Origin: Blautia sp.
GTDB taxonomy: Bacteria > Bacillota > Clostridia > Lachnospirales > Lachnospiraceae
Direction of reading: 5' to 3'
Assembly (NCBI GenBank): GCA_017459635.1
Contig: JAFUCO010000046.1
Coordinates: 1 to 62,890, forward strand
DNA: 62,890 nt
The notes below the pieces were generated by a model, which did no database searches, was not told where the DNA came from, and saw only the letters and a program-made list of their open reading frames with translations. A program made the translations under genes and the position numbers. Shown one piece after another: positions 41,218 to 50,983 of the stretch; the first letter of the stretch is position 1; every line of letters begins with the position of its first letter.

Positions 41218-42276
41218 TCATGGCCTGATTATGTGGAGTTTCTTCAGCAGACGTCCCCAGGGACCGACCCGTAAGAGGGCACTCCACAGAAGGGAAACGA
41301 TGATCCCGGCAAGCATGTATAACAGCCACCACATTCCGTCCGTATTATATCTTGAGCCTATGTCTATGGCTTTCAGCAGCGGCTCTCCTTCAAGATAAAG
41401 CTGATACATGACGACAAGACGGAAGGCAACAAAATGCCATATAAGTATATCCATCGAATATCTTCCGAGAAGGGATAACAGCTTCTTAAGAGGGATGAAA
41501 AGAAACAGCTTTCTGTCCTCAAGCCATCCGGAGATGATTATAGTTGTAAATGAACCCAGGCAGGCACATATGACAAACAACACGCGGTTATTGTATTTGT
41601 TGGTGGCCATAACCACCTCGGCAAAATGACCAAGCGTCCAGAACAGCGTTCCGAAAAGTATCGCGATAAGAAGCTTCCTGATACGAAAGACACCCGGAAC
41701 TTCAACTTTGAGGAACCTGCCCAGGGCAAAGAAGAAGCTGAGGATCAGTGTACGGCTCTGCAGCAGCGGAAGAGTATTGTAAAAGCCATATACTGCTATT
41801 GCGGCGAAAATGGCCAGGATAACATACTGTCTGAACCGGAAATCTGGTATGATCATATCAACGAGCCTGTAAGCAACCGAAATAAGGAAAAGCGCTCCAA
41901 GATACCAGGTGGCTGCCAGGTAGCCGGCGTCCTTGTTAAGGCAGAGGAGAGTCTGCCACATTGCCTCAATGCGATTGGCTGCCAGATCATTCCAGAAGCC
42001 GTTTGCCATTGCATATACCATGCGGATCAGCATGACAATGATATTTATCGATACAAACGGTATGTATATTGTCAGGATCTTTTTCCATACATACCGGAAA
42101 AATGAATCTCTGTCGTTATAGACATATCCCGAAAGTATCATAAAGAGGGGGAGATGGAAGAGATAGACATACTTATTCTCAGGCCCCATCGCGTGCCCGT
42201 AAACTACAAAAATGATTCCAAATCCTTTTGCGATATCTATCCATTCCATCCGCGTTTTATTAACTTTGGATGTCAT
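41218..42276 (-). CDS. Membrane acyltransferase (family 3, OafA-like)
   Basis: A 352-residue polytopic protein with about ten helices. The opening RMEWIDIAKGFGIIFVVYGHAMGP, with its catalytic-type His, and FHLPLFMILSGYVY are characteristic of acyltransferase family 3, which acetylates or succinylates surface polysaccharides or antibiotics. There is no SGNH extension. ATG at 42276 has GAGG 8 bases upstream; a GTG two codons before is possible. There is no partner gene, so the target polymer is unknown. Confidence 0.87.
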   Translation of the reverse strand: MTSKVNKTRMEWIDIAKGFGIIFVVYGHAMGPENKYVYLFHLPLFMILSGYVYNDRDSFFRYVWKKILTIYIPFVSINIIVMLIRMVYAMANGFWNDLAANRIEAMWQTLLCLNKDAGYLAATWYLGALFLISVAYRLVDMIIPDFRFRQYVILAIFAAIAVYGFYNTLPLLQSRTLILSFFFALGRFLKVEVPGVFRIRKLLIAILFGTLFWTLGHFAEVVMATNKYNNRVLFVICACLGSFTTIIISGWLEDRKLFLFIPLKKLLSLLGRYSMDILIWHFVAFRLVVMYQLYLEGEPLLKAIDIGSRYNTDGMWWLLYMLAGIIVSLLWSALLRVGPWGRLLKKLHIIRP

Positions 42277-42486
42277 GATCACTACCTCATCATAATAAAT
42301 AATAAATTGTACTGTCTAAGGCAAATATTACAATTATTATACAATATTATGGTAAAAAGGTCAATTTGAATCGATGGAAATGTTTCGCAAATGTTACGGA
42401 ACACATACGCGGAAAATACAGAAAAAAGTTTCCTGTGCCGGCCATTGTTGACAAATGTTAAAAAATGATGAAAATACTTCTCTAAT

Positions 42487-42532
42487 TTAAAAAATCATGT
42501 TATAGTGGTTATAATACTACAATTTCAGGAGG
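42487..42532 (+). promoter_or_regulatory. rhaB promoter with poor -35, and ribosome binding site
   Basis: TATAAT (42510-42515) is preceded 17 bases upstream only by TTAAAA. A consensus -10 with a poor -35 is typical of activator-dependent promoters and fits the AraC gene downstream. AGGAGG (42527-42532) lies 9 bases before the ATG. No other gene is visible in 42277-42541. Confidence 0.45.
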
Positions 42533-42541
42533 ATTGATGTT

Positions 42542-43942
42542 ATGGCAAACTATTATCTGGCTGTTGATATCGGTGCTTCGAGCGGACGTCTTATACTCGG
42601 GCATATGGAAAACGGACATATGGAGCTCGAAGAGGTTTATCGCTTTGAGAACGGCATGGTCAGGAAAAACGGACATCTGTGCTGGGAGTTTGACCGCCTG
42701 AAAAACGAGATACTTGCAGGTATGAAGAAGTGCCGTGAGATGGGTAAGGTACCTGTAAGCATGGGTGTCGATACCTGGGGTGTGGATTTTGTCCTGCTTG
42801 ACAAGGATGACAAGGTGATCGGTGATTTTGTAGGATACCGCGACCACAGGACAGACGGGATGGATGAAGAAGTATACAAGATCATTCCAAAGGATGAGCT
42901 GTATGCGCGCACAGGTATACAGAAGGCAATATTCAATACGGTTTATCAGTTGATGGCTGTGAAGAAGGAGCATCCCGAATATCTTGATGAAGCCTTCACA
43001 ATGCTTCATGTTCCGGACTATTTTCATTATCTTCTTACAGGGAAGAAAACATGTGAATATACAGAGGCGACAACCGGCCAGCTGGTTAAGGCCGACACAA
43101 AGGAATGGGACTATGAACTGATCGACAGGCTTGGTTATCCGAGAAGGATATTCCAGAAGCTTATTATGCCGGGAACGGTTATCGGACACCTTTCTCCTGA
43201 AGTTCAGGCTGAAGTGGGCTTCGACCTTGAAGTTGTAGCCCCGGCTACGCACGATACAGGTTCAGCGGTTCTTGCTGTTCCTGCGAATGATGATGATTTT
43301 ATCTACATTAGCTCAGGCACCTGGTCTCTTATGGGGATCGAACGCATGGAGCCTGACTGCTCTGCGGAAAGCTGCAGCCTGAATTTTACCAATGAGGGCG
43401 GATATGCAGGAAGATACCGTTATCTGAAAAACATTATGGGCCTCTGGATGATCCAGTCGGTACGGCATGAGGTCAATGACAGATACAGCTTTGCCGAGAT
43501 CTGCCAGATGGCTGAGGAAGCCAGGGATTTTCCGTCCAGAGTAGACGCTAATGACGAGTGCTTCCTGTCTCCTGACAATATGACCGAGGAAGTGAAGGAT
43601 TATTGCCGCCGGACAGGACAGAAGGTTCCGGAAACCATGGGCGAACTTGCAACAGTTATCTATACCAGCCTTGCAGAGTGCTATGCGCGCACAGCGAAGG
43701 AACTGGAAAAGATGACAGGAAGAACCTACAGCAGGATACATGTTGTCGGAGGCGGCTCGAACGCCGGATACTTAAATGAGCTTACCGCAAGGACTACCGG
43801 AAAAGAGATACATGCCGGTCCGGGAGAAGCTACCGCTATTGGAAATATAACTGCTCAGATGCTTCAGAAGGGTGAGTTTGGATCGATCGAGGAAGCACGT
43901 ACCTGTATTCACGAATCCTTTGGCATAAAAATATATAATTGA
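42542..43942 (+). CDS. rhaB: Rhamnulokinase
   Basis: FGGY-family kinase that makes L-rhamnulose 1-phosphate from L-rhamnulose and ATP. The 466-residue protein carries YYLAVDIGASSGRLILG, GVDTWGVDFVLLDKD, YRDHRTDGM and the C-terminal HVVGGGSNAGYLNELTARTTG, the pattern of RhaB rather than xylulokinase. The isomerase (rhaA), aldolase (rhaD) and transporter are not in the window. Some RhaB proteins also take L-fuculose, which would fit the FucU gene at 11719, but this is speculative. Confidence 0.92.
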   Translation: MANYYLAVDIGASSGRLILGHMENGHMELEEVYRFENGMVRKNGHLCWEFDRLKNEILAGMKKCREMGKVPVSMGVDTWGVDFVLLDKDDKVIGDFVGYRDHRTDGMDEEVYKIIPKDELYARTGIQKAIFNTVYQLMAVKKEHPEYLDEAFTMLHVPDYFHYLLTGKKTCEYTEATTGQLVKADTKEWDYELIDRLGYPRRIFQKLIMPGTVIGHLSPEVQAEVGFDLEVVAPATHDTGSAVLAVPANDDDFIYISSGTWSLMGIERMEPDCSAESCSLNFTNEGGYAGRYRYLKNIMGLWMIQSVRHEVNDRYSFAEICQMAEEARDFPSRVDANDECFLSPDNMTEEVKDYCRRTGQKVPETMGELATVIYTSLAECYARTAKELEKMTGRTYSRIHVVGGGSNAGYLNELTARTTGKEIHAGPGEATAIGNITAQMLQKGEFGSIEEARTCIHESFGIKIYN

Positions 43943-44165
43943 TTTAGGGTAGCCGGTGAACTGTTAGGAAATCCCGGATCTGATCTGAATGATACACGGA
44001 TGATCACCTGTCGGTTTCATGGCAATGCGCATGATGCTTTTTAGCTTTTACAGTAACGTTTCAGCGTTACCGAACTTCTGTAATAACCGACTGAAGAAGC
44101 AGGCAATACCGGGACGGAGCAGATTTTCTTCGTCCCATTTCTTCAAAGAAAGGCAACACCAGGCT

Positions 44166-45137
44166 ATGCAGAATATACAGGAAAGACTAGATGCTTATAA
44201 AAAACTAAACGATGAAGGAACGGATGACGAGAAGAGAAGGCTCCTGATCGTTGAACCCGGGTGCGCGCATGATGCCGCCCGGATGCGGGAGAATGGAGAA
44301 CTTATATCAATCGGTGTATACAGAAATTTTACACGGTTTGAAGAGCATCAGCACAGCTATATAGAAGCCTTGTTAGTGCTTCATGGAAGTATTATTAACA
44401 ATATCGATGGAAAAAGAGTGTCTATGGATGAGGGTGAGCTTCTGCTTATCAACAGGTTCAGCAGCCAAGGACTGATCTGTCAGTCGGGTAATACCTTAGT
44501 ACTCAGTATCGCCATTTTGCCTGAGTATGTGGATGAAGTTTATCGTCTGGCAGGCAATGATGATATAACTGCGGCTTTTACTGCCGATCTGCTTGTCGGC
44601 GAGAACAAAAAAGGAGAGTATATATGCTTTAAACCGTCAGACGTAACCCAGATCAGTAAGCTTCTGGATAATATGCTGTTTTCCAGGCTGGAGGGGGATG
44701 CAGATAAAAATTGGCTGCTGGAAACAACGATGGGTCTGATATTCTTTTACATACTTGACAACCTCCAGCATGCAGCCATGCGTTCACCAAGCCGTTATGA
44801 GAACATGGTGGCAATGACTGCCCTCGATTATATAGAGCACAATTACTGTGACGGGACACTGACTGACCTTAGCAGAAGACTGCACATGCCTACACACACT
44901 CTGAGCCGTATGATAAAGAAGACGACAGGGTTCAACTTTAAAGAACTGCTTCTGCAGAAAAGGCTTATAAAATCAGTGATGCTGCTGTGCGATACGGACA
45001 CGCCGATCAGTGAGATAGTGCAGGCGGTAGGATATGAAAACAACAGCTATTATCATCGGGTGTTCCGGGAAAAATATAATATGACACCGCGGATATTTCG
45101 TGGGAGATATTCGAAGAACAAGCAGATAAGGTTGTGA
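44166..45137 (+). CDS. AraC-family transcriptional regulator
   Basis: A 323-residue regulator with an N-terminal cupin-like sensing domain (FEEHQHSYIEALLVLHGSIINNIDGKRVSMDEGELLLINR) and a C-terminal double helix-turn-helix (LTDLSRRLHMPTHTLSRMIKKTTG, then ISEIVQAVGYENNSYYHRVFREKYNMTP). Its place behind rhaB suggests control of rhamnose genes. The start is uncertain: ATG at 44166 has only a weak AGGC upstream, and an earlier in-frame ATG at 44019 would add a non-conserved stretch. A hairpin terminator follows. Confidence 0.88.
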   Translation: MQNIQERLDAYKKLNDEGTDDEKRRLLIVEPGCAHDAARMRENGELISIGVYRNFTRFEEHQHSYIEALLVLHGSIINNIDGKRVSMDEGELLLINRFSSQGLICQSGNTLVLSIAILPEYVDEVYRLAGNDDITAAFTADLLVGENKKGEYICFKPSDVTQISKLLDNMLFSRLEGDADKNWLLETTMGLIFFYILDNLQHAAMRSPSRYENMVAMTALDYIEHNYCDGTLTDLSRRLHMPTHTLSRMIKKTTGFNFKELLLQKRLIKSVMLLCDTDTPISEIVQAVGYENNSYYHRVFREKYNMTPRIFRGRYSKNKQIRL

Positions 45138-45148
45138 GAAACAAAAGA

Positions 45149-45186
45149 AGGCTGTGAAAAAAGTCATTTTTTCACAGCCTCTTTAT
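45149..45186 (+). terminator. Terminator of the rhaB-araC unit
   Basis: AGGCTGTGAAAAAA pairs perfectly with TTTTTTCACAGCCT over 4 bases, followed by CTTTATTTC. It is a member of the GGCTGTGAAAAAA terminator family. Confidence 0.88.
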
Positions 45187-45258
45187 TTCTGTAAGAATCA
45201 AAGAGAGCGTTTTCTCCCCACACCTTTCTGAGAAATAAAAAGCTTCTGGGAAATTGTA

Positions 45259-46080
45259 TTAAACGGTTACTATGAATTTTTCTATTATCTCTGCTATGCC
45301 GTCGTGGTTGTTGTCTTTTTGGGTTATGTAGTTGGCGGATGCTTTTACTTCGGGGGAAGCGTTGGACATCGCTATGCCGGTATTTGCGGAACGTATCATT
45401 GATATGTCGTTTTCTGCGTCTCCGGCGGCTATGGTATTTTCAGGGGGGATGCCGAGAATTTCAGCCATGCGGAGGATGGCTTCGCCTTTATTGATACCTT
45501 TTTTAACTATCTCGACATAATTGTTGTTTGAGTAATATGTATCAAGAAGATCACCATACTCATCTGATATCCAGCTGCGGAGATCATCCAGCGGCTTTCT
45601 GCTGTTAAAATCTATCGCGAGTATCTTTTCTGGTGTCCTTTTAAGATCCCTGATATGTTCGATCACTCCCCACTGCATACCTATACGCCTGCAGTATTCT
45701 GAGACTTCAGCATCTGCGCACCTGGGCTCTACTATGACCTTTGACTCATCATAGGTCTGGATATGGATGCCTCGCCTTCCGGCTTCTGCAAACACTTTTT
45801 CGGTTATGCCGGGAGGCAGGGTGATTGAACTTATCACTTCTTTTTTGTGATTATCATAAAAAACACATCCATTGCAGGCGATCACGTAACAGCCGGGACT
45901 GTCAAGGTGAAGAGTATCGGCAAGGGGAGCAGTGCTTACAAGCGGACGTCCGCTGGTTATACTGATGCTGTGGCCGGCGGCAAGGGCCGCGTTTAAGGCG
46001 GCCCGGTTGCCGGCAGTTATCTGCTTTTTATCGTTCAGCAGGGTTCCGTCAAGGTCAAGGAAGAGGGCTTTTCTGTACAT
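45259..46080 (-). CDS. Cof-type HAD-IIB phosphatase
   Basis: A 273-residue haloacid dehalogenase-superfamily phosphatase with a C2B cap. The nucleophile motif [10 protein letters not shown] opens the protein, followed by SITSGRPL, a lysine motif and the [10 protein letters not shown] metal-binding motif. Likely substrates are small sugar phosphates or flavin/PLP-type phosphates. Its start lies inside the 3' end of clpB (46-bp overlap), so it is co-transcribed with the chaperone. Confidence 0.92.
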   Translation of the reverse strand: MYRKALFLDLDGTLLNDKKQITAGNRAALNAALAAGHSISITSGRPLVSTAPLADTLHLDSPGCYVIACNGCVFYDNHKKEVISSITLPPGITEKVFAEAGRRGIHIQTYDESKVIVEPRCADAEVSEYCRRIGMQWGVIEHIRDLKRTPEKILAIDFNSRKPLDDLRSWISDEYGDLLDTYYSNNNYVEIVKKGINKGEAILRMAEILGIPPENTIAAGDAENDISMIRSANTGIAMSNASPEVKASANYITQKDNNHDGIAEIIEKFIVTV

Positions 46081-48659
46081 ATGGCATCAATCCTGAATTC
46101 CCCGTCTGTATAGTCCAGCACGAGGGTATCTCCTTCGTGTACGCCTCCGGAAAGGATCTTCCGGGCGGCGAGGGTCTCAACATGTTTCTGAAGATAGCGC
46201 TTCAGCGGGCGTGCACCGTAAACAGGATCATATCCTTCACTGATCACCTGTGCGCGTGCGTTGTCTGTAAGTGTCAGATGAAGTTCCTGCCCGGAAAGAC
46301 GGCCGTTCAGTTCATTCACCATAAGGTCTACTATATCACCGATGTTATCTTTGGTGAGCGGCTTGAACATGATGATCTCATCAAGCCTGTTGAGGAATTC
46401 CGGACGGAAGCGGGATCTCAATTCCTCCATCACACTTGCCTGGGCTTCGGGAATAATGTTCCCGCCATCGTCTATGCCGTCAAGAAGGTAATTGGATCCG
46501 ATGTTTGAGGTCATTATCAGGATGGTGTTTTTGAAGTCTACCGTCCTGCCCTGCGAATCCGTGATCCGGCCATCATCAAGCACCTGAAGCAGCACATTGA
46601 ATACATCGGGGTGTGCCTTCTCGATCTCATCAAACAGGATAACGCTGTATGGTTTGCGGCGAACGGCTTCGGTAAGCTGGCCGCCTTCTTCATATCCGAC
46701 ATATCCCGGAGGCGCTCCGATAAGGCGGGATACGGAGAATTTCTCCATATATTCACTCATATCGATGCGGACCATGTTCTGTTCGTCATCGAAAAGTGCT
46801 TCGGCAAGGGTCTTGGCAAGCTCTGTCTTGCCTACGCCTGTAGGCCCGAGGAACAGGAAGGAGCCGATCGGTTTAGTCGGATCCTTGATGCCGGCTTTGG
46901 AGCGGAGAATGGCATCGGTCACCAGATTGACGCCCTCATCCTGCCCGATCACTCTCTTATGAAGCTGATCTTCAAGTGAAAGCAGCTTCTTCTTTTCTCC
47001 TTCAGTCAGGCGGGAAACCGGGATGCCGGTCCATCTGGATATGATGCGGGCAATTTCATCGTCAGTGACCGCCTCATGAACCAGGCTGCTGCCTCCGGAT
47101 TTGGAATTCCTTTCCTCTGTCTCCAGCATCTGCTGCAGCCTTGGAAGCTCACCGTACTGAAGCTCTGCCGCTTTTTCAAGGTTGTATTCCTGCTGTGCCT
47201 TCTGGATCTGTCTGTTGACGTCCTCTATCTGCTCACGTATCTTCTGGAGCCTTTCCACAGCATGCTTTTCGTTGTCCCACTGGGCTTTCTTTGAGTTGAA
47301 GGAATCACGCATTTCGGCGAGTTCCTTTTCCAGTGTTTCAAGACGTTCGCGACTGAGGTTGTCGGTCTCCTTTTTAAGCGCGGATGCCTCGATCTCAAGC
47401 TGCATTATCTTACGACGCTGTTCATCGAGCTCGGTAGGCATGGAATCCAGCTCTGTCTTGACAAGCGCGCATGCCTCGTCGACAAGGTCGATCGCTTTGT
47501 CGGGGAGGAAACGGTCGGTTATATACCTGTGTGAGAGGGTGGCTGCGGCGACCAGCGCCCCGTCAGTTATCTTGACACCGTGATATACTTCATACCTTTC
47601 CTTAAGCCCGCGGAGGATCGATATAGTATCCTCTACAGTTGGCTCATCTACCAGGACCGGCTGGAAACGGCGTTCCAGGGCTGAATCCTTCTCGATATAC
47701 TTGCGGTATTCGTCAAGGGTAGTGGCACCTATGCAGTGGAGTTCACCTCTCGCCAGCATTGGTTTCAGCATATTGCCGGCATCCATGGCTCCGTCTGTCT
47801 TGCCGGCTCCGACGATAAGGTGGAGCTCATCGATAAACAGGATGATGCTGCCTTCACTTTTACGTACTTCTTCGAGGACGGCTTTCAGACGCTCTTCAAA
47901 TTCGCCGCGGTACTTGGCGCCTGCAACGAGGGCTCCCATATCAAGGGAGAATATCTTCTTGTCTTTGAGGCCTTCGGGCACATCGCCGGCCACGATACGC
48001 TGGGCAAGGCCTTCCACGGCGGCTGTTTTACCGACGCCGGGTTCACCGATCAGAACAGGGTTGTTCTTGGTCTTTCGTGAAAGGATGCGGACTATGTTGC
48101 GGATCTCGGCATCACGGCCGATGACCGGGTCAAGCTTCTGGCTGCGGGCCTTTTCGACCAGATCTACGCCATATTTATTGAGCGTATCATATGTGGCCTC
48201 CGGGTTGTCGCTGACGACCCGCTGGTTGCCCCTTACTGTGGAAAGGGCCTGCAGGAACCGCTCTCTGGTGATCCCAAACTCCTGGAAGAGTCGTTTTACT
48301 GAAGGGCTTGGGTCTCTCAGGACAGAAAGGAACAGGTGCTCCACGGAGACATATTCATCGCCCATCGCTTTGGCTTCATCCTCTGCGTTTACCAGAGATT
48401 TGTTCAGGTACTGCCCAAAGCGGAGCTGCCCGCCCGATACTTTGACAAGGCTGTCAAGAGCTTTCTGGACAGCGTTTACAAAGTAATCCGTGTTGATCTC
48501 CATCTTCTCTATAAGCTTTAAGATAAGGCTGTTTTCCTGCGTAAGCAGTGAATAGATCAGATGCTCCTGTTCAATTTCCTGGTTGCCGTATTCATATGCG
48601 ATCTTCTCCAGGTTCTGAACCGCCTGGATAGAGTTCTGCGTAAATTTCGTTAAATTCAT
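46035..48659 (-). CDS. clpB: ATP-dependent disaggregase ClpB
   Basis: Hexameric AAA+ chaperone that pulls polypeptides out of aggregates together with DnaK. The 874-residue product has the Clp N-domain repeat, a first ATPase ring domain ([13 protein letters not shown]), the coiled-coil middle domain (about 400-530), a second ATPase ([12 protein letters not shown]) and the C-terminal domain. The middle domain separates it from ClpA and ClpC. The start at 48659 follows AAGGAGGTG; the 17-codon upstream extension is rejected. A CIRCE element overlaps its promoter, so HrcA-dependent heat-shock control is expected. Confidence 0.97.
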   Translation of the reverse strand: MNLTKFTQNSIQAVQNLEKIAYEYGNQEIEQEHLIYSLLTQENSLILKLIEKMEINTDYFVNAVQKALDSLVKVSGGQLRFGQYLNKSLVNAEDEAKAMGDEYVSVEHLFLSVLRDPSPSVKRLFQEFGITRERFLQALSTVRGNQRVVSDNPEATYDTLNKYGVDLVEKARSQKLDPVIGRDAEIRNIVRILSRKTKNNPVLIGEPGVGKTAAVEGLAQRIVAGDVPEGLKDKKIFSLDMGALVAGAKYRGEFEERLKAVLEEVRKSEGSIILFIDELHLIVGAGKTDGAMDAGNMLKPMLARGELHCIGATTLDEYRKYIEKDSALERRFQPVLVDEPTVEDTISILRGLKERYEVYHGVKITDGALVAAATLSHRYITDRFLPDKAIDLVDEACALVKTELDSMPTELDEQRRKIMQLEIEASALKKETDNLSRERLETLEKELAEMRDSFNSKKAQWDNEKHAVERLQKIREQIEDVNRQIQKAQQEYNLEKAAELQYGELPRLQQMLETEERNSKSGGSSLVHEAVTDDEIARIISRWTGIPVSRLTEGEKKKLLSLEDQLHKRVIGQDEGVNLVTDAILRSKAGIKDPTKPIGSFLFLGPTGVGKTELAKTLAEALFDDEQNMVRIDMSEYMEKFSVSRLIGAPPGYVGYEEGGQLTEAVRRKPYSVILFDEIEKAHPDVFNVLLQVLDDGRITDSQGRTVDFKNTILIMTSNIGSNYLLDGIDDGGNIIPEAQASVMEELRSRFRPEFLNRLDEIIMFKPLTKDNIGDIVDLMVNELNGRLSGQELHLTLTDNARAQVISEGYDPVYGARPLKRYLQKHVETLAARKILSGGVHEGDTLVLDYTDGEFRIDAICTEKPSSLTLTEPC

Positions 48660-48698
48660 AAATACACCTCCTTTGATCTTTTTTTCTGATCTACACGG

Positions 48699-48741
48699 AG
48701 TGTAACACAAGTTGTTAGCACTGTCAAGAGGTGAGTGCCAG
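48699..48741 (-). promoter_or_regulatory. clpB promoter overlapped by a CIRCE operator
   Basis: On the minus strand TTGACA (48722-48727) and TACACT (48699-48704) are 17 bases apart. TTAGCACTG, nine bases, then GAGTGCCAG (48715-48741) matches CIRCE (TTAGCACTC-N9-GAGTGCTAA) with three changes in all. HrcA binding would block the -35 element. Confidence 0.85.
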
Positions 48742-48763
48742 TTTTTCTGATAAATATATCTGT

Positions 48764-48796
48764 GAAAAAACAGAGGGCTGTGAAGACAGCCCCCTG
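48764..48796 (-). terminator. Terminator of the FnIII-SGNH gene
   Basis: Read on the minus strand, CAGGGGGCTGT pairs with ACAGCCCTCTG over a CTTC loop, followed by TTTTTT. It is a shorter member of the GGGCTGTGA family. Confidence 0.75.
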
Positions 48797-48802
48797 TTTC
48801 TG

Positions 48803-50392
48803 TTATGAGAGTGCAAGATATTGCAGTGCTTTTAGATAGATTCTTTTATAGGTACGTGTTGTATAGTGGAGACCGTCGTCTATTCCTATGTCTTTTCCTG
48901 CAGAGCCGTTGTCGGTACTGTAGCCGGTTTTCATCAGCCAGGAATAGGTGTTGATAAAGGCATAGGTGCCGCTCAGCCCGGAGGCTACTTTTCCGTTGAA
49001 GGTACGTACGCGCCATTCTTTACGGTCCAGGGTGAGGGATTTCTGGATAATTATGCTGTTCACAGGATTTACAGACATGAAGAACAGCCTGCAGTTCTTT
49101 TCCTGAAGATTCGGTGCTATGCCTCTAAGGTACGAGATGTACTGTTCGCTTACGGTCACAGGATTTACGGACAGGTTGTTGACGCCAAGACTAAATACCA
49201 CCGCAATGGGACGCGGGTCATTCATGTTCGTCCGGTTTATCTCGTTTAATAGCAGCTGGTACCCGGTATTCTGAAACCATACAAGGCCTTCTCCGACTTT
49301 GCCGATAAACGCAACATTCTTCTTTCTGTAATTGATGTTCTGGGCTGTCAGGGTCCTCTCCATTCTTACAGTACGTGAATCGCCTACAAAGATGACCTTC
49401 TTGTAAGCGGATAAGTCCGGCGATGAAAGCTGAGAATCGGTAAGATCGGGCTCGTCACTCCTGCGCATAAGGACAGCATACAGATGGACAGTGCCTTTTA
49501 CGTTGTTCATCGCTGCGTAAGCTTCGTATGCCAGGCTTAACGGCCTGCTCTGGCTCATCAACATACCCTTCTGACGTCCCCAGCCCATAAAAGTATATCC
49601 CGATGGATTGCTCATACACGGAAGAGTGTATGAGGAGCCGGGTATGACATCTATAGTACGGTAAACCTCACCATTATTATAGTGAAGGACTATTTTTGCT
49701 GTGACTTCAGGAATTTTGAAGCTTTTTGTGCATGTGGCGCTGTAGCTTGATATCGTCTGGTAGGAATTGTTTTTATGTGTACCGGTTGCTTTTGCCTGAA
49801 CCCTGAAGCTGTAAACCTGACCTTTTTCGAGTCCGTTGATGTAGGTTCCGAGAGTATTTGGACCACTGTATTTCACTTTCATCCCCGAACCGCTGAAAAC
49901 AGTGCCTTTGACCCATTGAACTCTGTAACCGGAAGCTTTATCTACTTTGCTCCACTTAAGCATCACCCCGTCTGAACCGTTGGATGTACAGGTAGTAATT
50001 GGCGTGCTTGAAACCTTAACGATAAATGTGGTCCCGTAACCGATTTTATTGCCCGAGCGGTTATATGCATTCACAGAATACTGATATACATTTCCACAGG
50101 AAGATGTTCCGGTATTAGTATCATCAAAGGATGTGCCGGTCGTGCTCTTCTGAACAGCCTTTGAGGCAAAGATGGCACCATTTGGCTTTGCATCTGTCCG
50201 GATGATTGTATAACGGTAAGCTCCGCTTACCGGCTTCCATCTGAGCATTACGCAGTTTGTCTTCTGTGAGACACTGGTAAACTGTATTCTTGCTGTTGCG
50301 GCTGAAGCATTCACTGAAAAGCCTGAGGCCATAAATATGGCACAAAGCAGCATGAACAACAGTGAAAACGTGTGTCTGACTCTATGTTTCAT
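48803..50392 (-). CDS. Secreted FnIII protein with an SGNH-hydrolase-like domain
   Basis: A 529-residue exported protein. A signal peptide ([10 protein letters not shown], hydrophobic core, cleavage near ASA-AT) leads into two FnIII-like repeats ([18 protein letters not shown] and [19 protein letters not shown]). An InlB B-repeat-like segment follows ([33 protein letters not shown]). The C-terminal third looks like an SGNH esterase: Ser339 in [10 protein letters not shown], Asn in SLGVNNL, and Asp/His in [16 protein letters not shown] wall-polymer or glycan deacetylase is plausible. The start at 50392 has GGAAGGTGG upstream. Confidence 0.83.
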   Translation of the reverse strand: MKHRVRHTFSLLFMLLCAIFMASGFSVNASAATARIQFTSVSQKTNCVMLRWKPVSGAYRYTIIRTDAKPNGAIFASKAVQKSTTGTSFDDTNTGTSSCGNVYQYSVNAYNRSGNKIGYGTTFIVKVSSTPITTCTSNGSDGVMLKWSKVDKASGYRVQWVKGTVFSGSGMKVKYSGPNTLGTYINGLEKGQVYSFRVQAKATGTHKNNSYQTISSYSATCTKSFKIPEVTAKIVLHYNNGEVYRTIDVIPGSSYTLPCMSNPSGYTFMGWGRQKGMLMSQSRPLSLAYEAYAAMNNVKGTVHLYAVLMRRSDEPDLTDSQLSSPDLSAYKKVIFVGDSRTVRMERTLTAQNINYRKKNVAFIGKVGEGLVWFQNTGYQLLLNEINRTNMNDPRPIAVVFSLGVNNLSVNPVTVSEQYISYLRGIAPNLQEKNCRLFFMSVNPVNSIIIQKSLTLDRKEWRVRTFNGKVASGLSGTYAFINTYSWLMKTGYSTDNGSAGKDIGIDDGLHYTTRTYKRIYLKALQYLALS

Positions 50393-50559
50393 TAAAAAAC
50401 CACCTTCCATAAACCGGCTTCTTAATAAAAGAAAAAACCGGGCGAACCAAAAACTGATACTATTTATTTTGCCTTCCTTTTTTATCTTTGTCAATGGTAA
50501 AAATCATCTATTTGATAAAATTTTACAAAAATGTTACAGGATTATGCCATGGATAGGGT

Positions 50560-50745
50560 CGAGAAGCGACGGTGGGACTTAACCCTCCATTCGGAATCTC
50601 GCCCTTACGGGCTTCAACGCCGCTTCGCGGCTGGATTCCTCATGAAGGGCTCAGTCCCTGTAAGGAAATATACTCTGCCCTGCTTTGCTCATGCAAGCAT
50701 GGCAAAGCAGGGCAGAGTATATTTCCTTACGGACGTTAATAACAA
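50560..50745. mobile_element. MITE-like element, reverse copy with a 29-bp hairpin
   Basis: This is a reverse-oriented relative of 21260-21455. GGAATCTCGCCCTTACGGGC, CGCTTCGCGGC and CTCATGAAGGGCTCAG are followed by a perfect 29-bp inverted repeat (50660-50688 with 50702-50730; core GTAAGGAAATATACTCTGCC). The outer ends are worn. The gap 50393-50983 holds this element, the palindrome at 50803 and no gene. Confidence 0.7.
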
Positions 50746-50802
50746 GTGATGTGGATGAGAAACTGATAATTGACATAACTCATATAAAAAGGTAAAATAA
50801 CG

Positions 50803-50834
50803 GTATCTGTTCAGGACGGGTTCTGAACAGATAC
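50803..50834. repeat. GTATCTGTTCAG palindrome
   Basis: GTATCTGTTCAG and CTGAACAGATAC are perfect arms around GACGGGTT. It is the same motif as hairpin two of the element at 8278-8350. It lies 150 bp upstream of the lipoprotein gene. Confidence 0.75.
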
Positions 50835-50983
50835 AAATAATGAATAATCCTGATCACTGATGAACTGATCCGGGATGATCAAAGACTATGGAATCCGTTG
50901 TAAAGGATCTGTGCTGTTTTGCGACAGTTCCTAAGGCAGGGATTCCTGGAGGGGAACAAAAAGATAGATATAAGGAGGACACC

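Noticed and set aside
44019-44165. N-terminal extension of the AraC regulator
   Set aside because: The added residues are not like the family, and the cupin domain begins naturally after 44166.
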